DNA of 25,392 nt from DATAVB01 sp040414495 (lineage in GTDB: Bacteria > Actinomycetota > Actinomycetes > Mycobacteriales > QHCD01), in assembly GCA_040414495.1 (NCBI GenBank), contig JBEDUI010000193.1, positions 1 through 25,392 of the forward strand, given 5' to 3'. Position numbers and translations under genes: made by a program. Positions 23,053 to 25,392 of the stretch are shown piece after piece. The notes under the pieces are model-generated. The model saw nothing but the letters and a program-made list of their open reading frames with translations, was not told the DNA's origin and did not search any database. Numbering within the stretch: the first letter of the stretch is position 1; each line of letters opens with the position of its first letter.

Positions 23053-24411
23053 TTGCCACCGCTCGTCGGCGATTCGCCGACTATTCCCGGACCCGAAACC
23101 ACCAACTCCGCCAAGACTCCTGACTCGACCCGTCGCCCGGTGGCACCACCCTGGAGGGACACGTTTGCCTCCCTCCGGATGCGTAATTACCGGCTTTTCG
23201 TCCTCTCCCAGATCGTGGCGAATACCGGCCTGTGGATGCAACGAGTGGCCCAGGACTGGCTGGTCCTGCAGCTGACCGGCAGCCCCGCGGCGGTCGGGGT
23301 GACCGTTGCCCTGCAATTCACCCCGATGTTGTTGTTCGGCCTTTTCGGTGGTGTGATCGCGGACCGTTATCCCAAGCGGTCGCTGTTGATCATGACCCAG
23401 ACGACGGCCGGAATATTGGCCCTAACGCTGGCTACATTGACGCTCACCGGGAGCATCCACGTATGGCATGTGTACGGCGTGGCCGTGCTGCTCGGTTTTG
23501 TCACCGTGGTCGATAATCCGGCCCGGCAGGTGTTCGTCAATGAAATGGTCGGCCCGCAGCATCTGCGTAACGCGATCAGCCTGAACTCGTCGATTTTCCA
23601 GCTCGGCGGTCTGGTCGGGCCGGCCCTCAGTGGCGTGCTGATTCACGCGGTTGGTGAGGGGTGGTCGTTCGGCATCAACGGCGCGGCCTGTGCGCTCGTC
23701 GTCGTCGTGCTGACGATGATGCGCCCGTCGGAATTGTTTCCCTCGCCGATCACCGAGCGGGCGAAGGGGCAGTTGCGGGACGGTCTGCGCTATGTCGCCC
23801 AGCAGCCCAACATTCTGTGGGCTGTGATCCTGGTCGGATTCGTCGCGGTATTCGGCATGAACATGCCGGTGTTCCTCTCCGCGTTCTCCACCAAGGTCTT
23901 CCACGTCGGCGCCGGTGGTTACGGTCTGTTCAACTCGCTGGTCGCGGTGGGCGCGCTGGCCGGCGCGTTGGGCTCGACCCGGCGGACCGGCTTGCGGCTG
24001 CGGTCATTGGTCATTGCCGCCGCGGCGTTCGGTGTGCTCGAGGCGATCGCGGGCGAGGCGCCGAACCGGCTGGCGTATTCGCTGGCGCTGATCGCGGTCG
24101 GCGGGGCGACGCTGGTGTTCCTCACCGGCGCCAACTCGCTGGTGCAGATGACCGCCGCACTGGATATCCGTGGCCGGGTCATGTCCCTTTATATGTTGGT
24201 GCTGCTCGGCGGGCAGGCCATCGGCGGTGTGCTGATGGGCCGTGTCACCCAGGAACTCGGGCCGCGTACGGCGATGCTGATCGCCGGTGCCGTACCAGCG
24301 GTGGCGACGTTGGTGGTCGCGGTGATCCTGGCGCGGATCGGACAGCTGACGCTGCGGGTAAACCTGCACGGGCGTGCGCTCTCCGGCCACATCCGAGTCG
24401 TATCGCGTTAG
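23053..24411 (+). CDS. MFS exporter (MFS_3/EntS-like)
   Basis: This 452-residue membrane transporter starts with TTG preceded by AAGGAAGAG. After a 40-residue proline-rich cytosolic N-terminus come about 12 transmembrane helices. NYRLFVLSQIVANTGLWMQRVAQDWLVLQLTGSPAAVGV, GLFGGVIADRYPKRSLLI (the loop 2-3 motif), VDNPARQVFVNEMVGPQHLRNAISLNS and LVQMTAALDIRGRVMSLYMLVLLGGQAIGGVLMGRV are characteristic of the MFS_3 group that includes EntS and many actinobacterial drug exporters. It is divergent from lysR and ends at a strong bidirectional hairpin. The likely role is proton-driven efflux; substrate unknown. Confidence 0.94.
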   Translation: MPPLVGDSPTIPGPETTNSAKTPDSTRRPVAPPWRDTFASLRMRNYRLFVLSQIVANTGLWMQRVAQDWLVLQLTGSPAAVGVTVALQFTPMLLFGLFGGVIADRYPKRSLLIMTQTTAGILALTLATLTLTGSIHVWHVYGVAVLLGFVTVVDNPARQVFVNEMVGPQHLRNAISLNSSIFQLGGLVGPALSGVLIHAVGEGWSFGINGAACALVVVVLTMMRPSELFPSPITERAKGQLRDGLRYVAQQPNILWAVILVGFVAVFGMNMPVFLSAFSTKVFHVGAGGYGLFNSLVAVGALAGALGSTRRTGLRLRSLVIAAAAFGVLEAIAGEAPNRLAYSLALIAVGGATLVFLTGANSLVQMTAALDIRGRVMSLYMLVLLGGQAIGGVLMGRVTQELGPRTAMLIAGAVPAVATLVVAVILARIGQLTLRVNLHGRALSGHIRVVSR

Positions 24412-24416
24412 CTATT

Positions 24417-24448
24417 CCGGCCGGCCTGATTCGCCTCAGGCCGGCCGG
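24417..24448. terminator. Bidirectional terminator between MFS and GNAT genes
   Basis: CCGGCCGGCCTGA (24417-24429), loop TTCGCC and its perfect 13-base complement (24436-24448). It begins 5 bases after the MFS stop, and the stop codon of the convergent GNAT gene (24436-24438) lies inside its right arm. Confidence 0.8.
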
Positions 24449-25083
24449 TACAGCTGCATCGAGGCGATCGGTGTGAAGCCACACCGCAGCACCGCCCGCA
24501 GACTCGCGGCATTTCCTGGCGCGACGGCCGCGACGACCAACGTTCCGGCTGGCAGCACAGTCAGCGCATCGGCGACCAGGCGGGTGCCGGCCCCACCGCC
24601 CCGCAATTGTGGTTCCAACTCGAAACTCAGCTCCGGCAGACCGGCCACTCCGCGGGAAAGCGCGACGACCGATTCGCCCTCTGGATAACCCCAGACCGTG
24701 ATGTCGGCGCGTAGCAACCGGGCGAAGTCGAGTCGGGCGTGGCCGGCCAGATCAGGTCGTTGAACCAGCGGCGTCGGCCCGCCGGTACCCCGGCCGACCA
24801 CCAGCAGGTCGAGGCTGTCGATCCAGCCGTCCGCCCCAGCCAGGTCGCTGATGACCCGCGGATGATGCGCGCCGCCGAATCCGTCGACGCCGAGGGCGGC
24901 GAGGCGGGCATCGGTGACGTCATCGTCGGCAACGATGACGGCGTGCCCGGTAAAAGCCAGCACCGCGCCCAAACCGTTGCGCCACGGCGGTACCCGGTGC
25001 CAACCGCCGTCAGCGGCAGGGAATTCACCGGCCGCACTCGCACGAATCAGCCGGGCCAGCGGATGTTGGGTGTCGCCTTCCAT
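24436..25083 (-). CDS. GNAT-like N-acetyltransferase family protein
   Basis: The 215-residue protein ends in a GNAT-like half: SFELEPQLRGGGAGTRLVADAL, where R-G-G-G-A-G is the acetyl-CoA pyrophosphate loop, then VAPGNAASLRAVLRCGFTPIASMQLYRP. The first half (HPLARLIRASAAGEFPAADGGWHRVPPWRNGLGAVLAFTGHAVIV, DDDVTDARLAALGVDGFGGAHHPRVI) is a conserved actinobacterial domain I know only as the N-terminus of such proteins. ATG 25083 is used; the frame is open further up, but similarity starts here. A perfect palindrome directly before the ATG (25084-25098) covers the place where a ribosome site would be. Substrate unknown. Confidence 0.82.
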   Translation of the reverse strand: MEGDTQHPLARLIRASAAGEFPAADGGWHRVPPWRNGLGAVLAFTGHAVIVADDDVTDARLAALGVDGFGGAHHPRVISDLAGADGWIDSLDLLVVGRGTGGPTPLVQRPDLAGHARLDFARLLRADITVWGYPEGESVVALSRGVAGLPELSFELEPQLRGGGAGTRLVADALTVLPAGTLVVAAVAPGNAASLRAVLRCGFTPIASMQLYRPA

Positions 25084-25098
25084 GGCAGACAGTCTGCC
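25084..25098. promoter_or_regulatory. Palindrome abutting the GNAT-like gene start
   Basis: GGCAGACAGTCTGCC is a perfect 7-1-7 inverted repeat whose edge touches the ATG. As DNA it could be an operator; as RNA it would hide the start region of the mRNA. Confidence 0.5.
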
Positions 25099-25226
25099 TT
25101 GAGGGCGTGCTTCTTGAATCCTCGGCCTGCTGGGCGGTGTCCAGACGACTGACACGCTCCCACCCGCCACCCCGGCGGCCTAGCGTTGTCTGTCGTCGCC
25201 GATACAACACCGGTATCGGCTCCCTG

Positions 25227-25357
25227 TGTCTTGCGGGACACCCGCACCCGGGCTGTCTTGCGGGAACACCCGCACCCGGGCTGTCTTGCGGGACACCCGC
25301 ACCCGGGCTGTCTTGCGGGACACCCGCACCCGGGCTGCCTTGCCGGACCGCCGCAGC
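25227..25357. repeat. 27-base minisatellite, four good copies plus a decayed fifth
   Basis: Units start at 25227, 25254, 25282 and 25309. Three are identical 27-mers and the second has one extra A (28 bases). Each contains the hairpin TGCGGG-ACA-CCCGCA followed by CCCGGGC. A fifth, diverged copy (TGCCTTGCCGGACCGCCGC) follows from 25336. Without the insertion the unit length keeps frame, reading SCGTPAPGL on plus and QDSPGAGVP on minus, but the 28-base copy breaks either frame. Confidence 0.85.
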
Positions 25358-25392
25358 ACCTACAGCGACCACCGCTCGCGACGGCCAGGATC

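Noticed and set aside
25227..25357. CRISPR array
   Set aside because: The units are contiguous with no unique spacers, so this is a tandem repeat.
25025..25372. Minus-strand frame with QDSPGAGVP repeats
   Set aside because: The repeats come from the 27-base minisatellite and the 28-base copy breaks the pattern; it also overlaps the GNAT gene start in another frame.

Overview
This window looks like chromosomal DNA from a high-GC Gram-positive bacterium (Actinomycetota). The pointers are strong G/C third-position bias, GTG/TTG starts, several genes with no Shine-Dalgarno whose promoter -10 lies 6-7 bases before the start codon (leaderless mRNAs), and typical actinobacterial families (DUF222/13E12 remnant, ANTAR, DUF6328, DUF2795, DrrAB-type exporters, TIGR03118). 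I cannot name the genus. I saw no rRNA, tRNA, CRISPR array, phage genes or intact insertion sequence.

Layout. (1) 1-2.4 kb: an aldo/keto reductase fold protein that has lost three of its four catalytic residues, followed by an NAD kinase and a small DUF4926-like protein. (2) 2.5-5.2 kb: a three-gene ABC-2 exporter operon (ATPase plus two permeases with 4-base stop/start overlaps), driven by a leaderless promoter with a palindrome in its spacer. (3) 5.3-7.25 kb: a small three-helix-bundle protein whose 3' end overlaps a convergent STAS protein, then about 1.3 kb with no intact gene and a broken DUF222 gene. (4) 7.25-9.9 kb: a TetR repressor divergent from a DrrA/DrrB-like exporter, with two overlapping palindromes just downstream of a good sigma-70 promoter. 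(5) 10.1-11.9 kb: a SigL-like ECF sigma factor with no adjacent anti-sigma gene and a secreted TIGR03118 protein. Both are preceded by the same TGAACC/TGAGCC-N16-CGTA motif, suggesting a small self-regulated module. (6) 12.2-19.3 kb: a stress-flavoured block containing a SigB/SigF-family sigma factor, a zinc-ribbon protein, a DUF2795 protein, an NDH-2-type dehydrogenase, a DUF6328 membrane protein, a GAF-ANTAR-STAS fusion, a coiled-coil protein, a DJ-1/PfpI protein and a very acidic small protein. Several have candidate GTTT/GNNT-N14-16-GGGTA promoters of the SigB/SigF type. (7) 19.4-21.4 kb: a long inverted repeat, an ArsR-like regulator and a degenerate tandem-repeat patch. (8) 21.4-24.4 kb: a leaderless tetR, a convergent overlapping lysR, and an MFS exporter divergent from lysR. 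(9) 24.4-25.4 kb: a GNAT-like protein and a 27-base minisatellite at the window edge.

The most distinctive items are the ECF sigma/TIGR03118 promoter pair, the catalytically degenerate aldo/keto reductase, the GAF-ANTAR-STAS fusion and the set of repeats. Family assignments are by eye from recalled motifs; no search was run.
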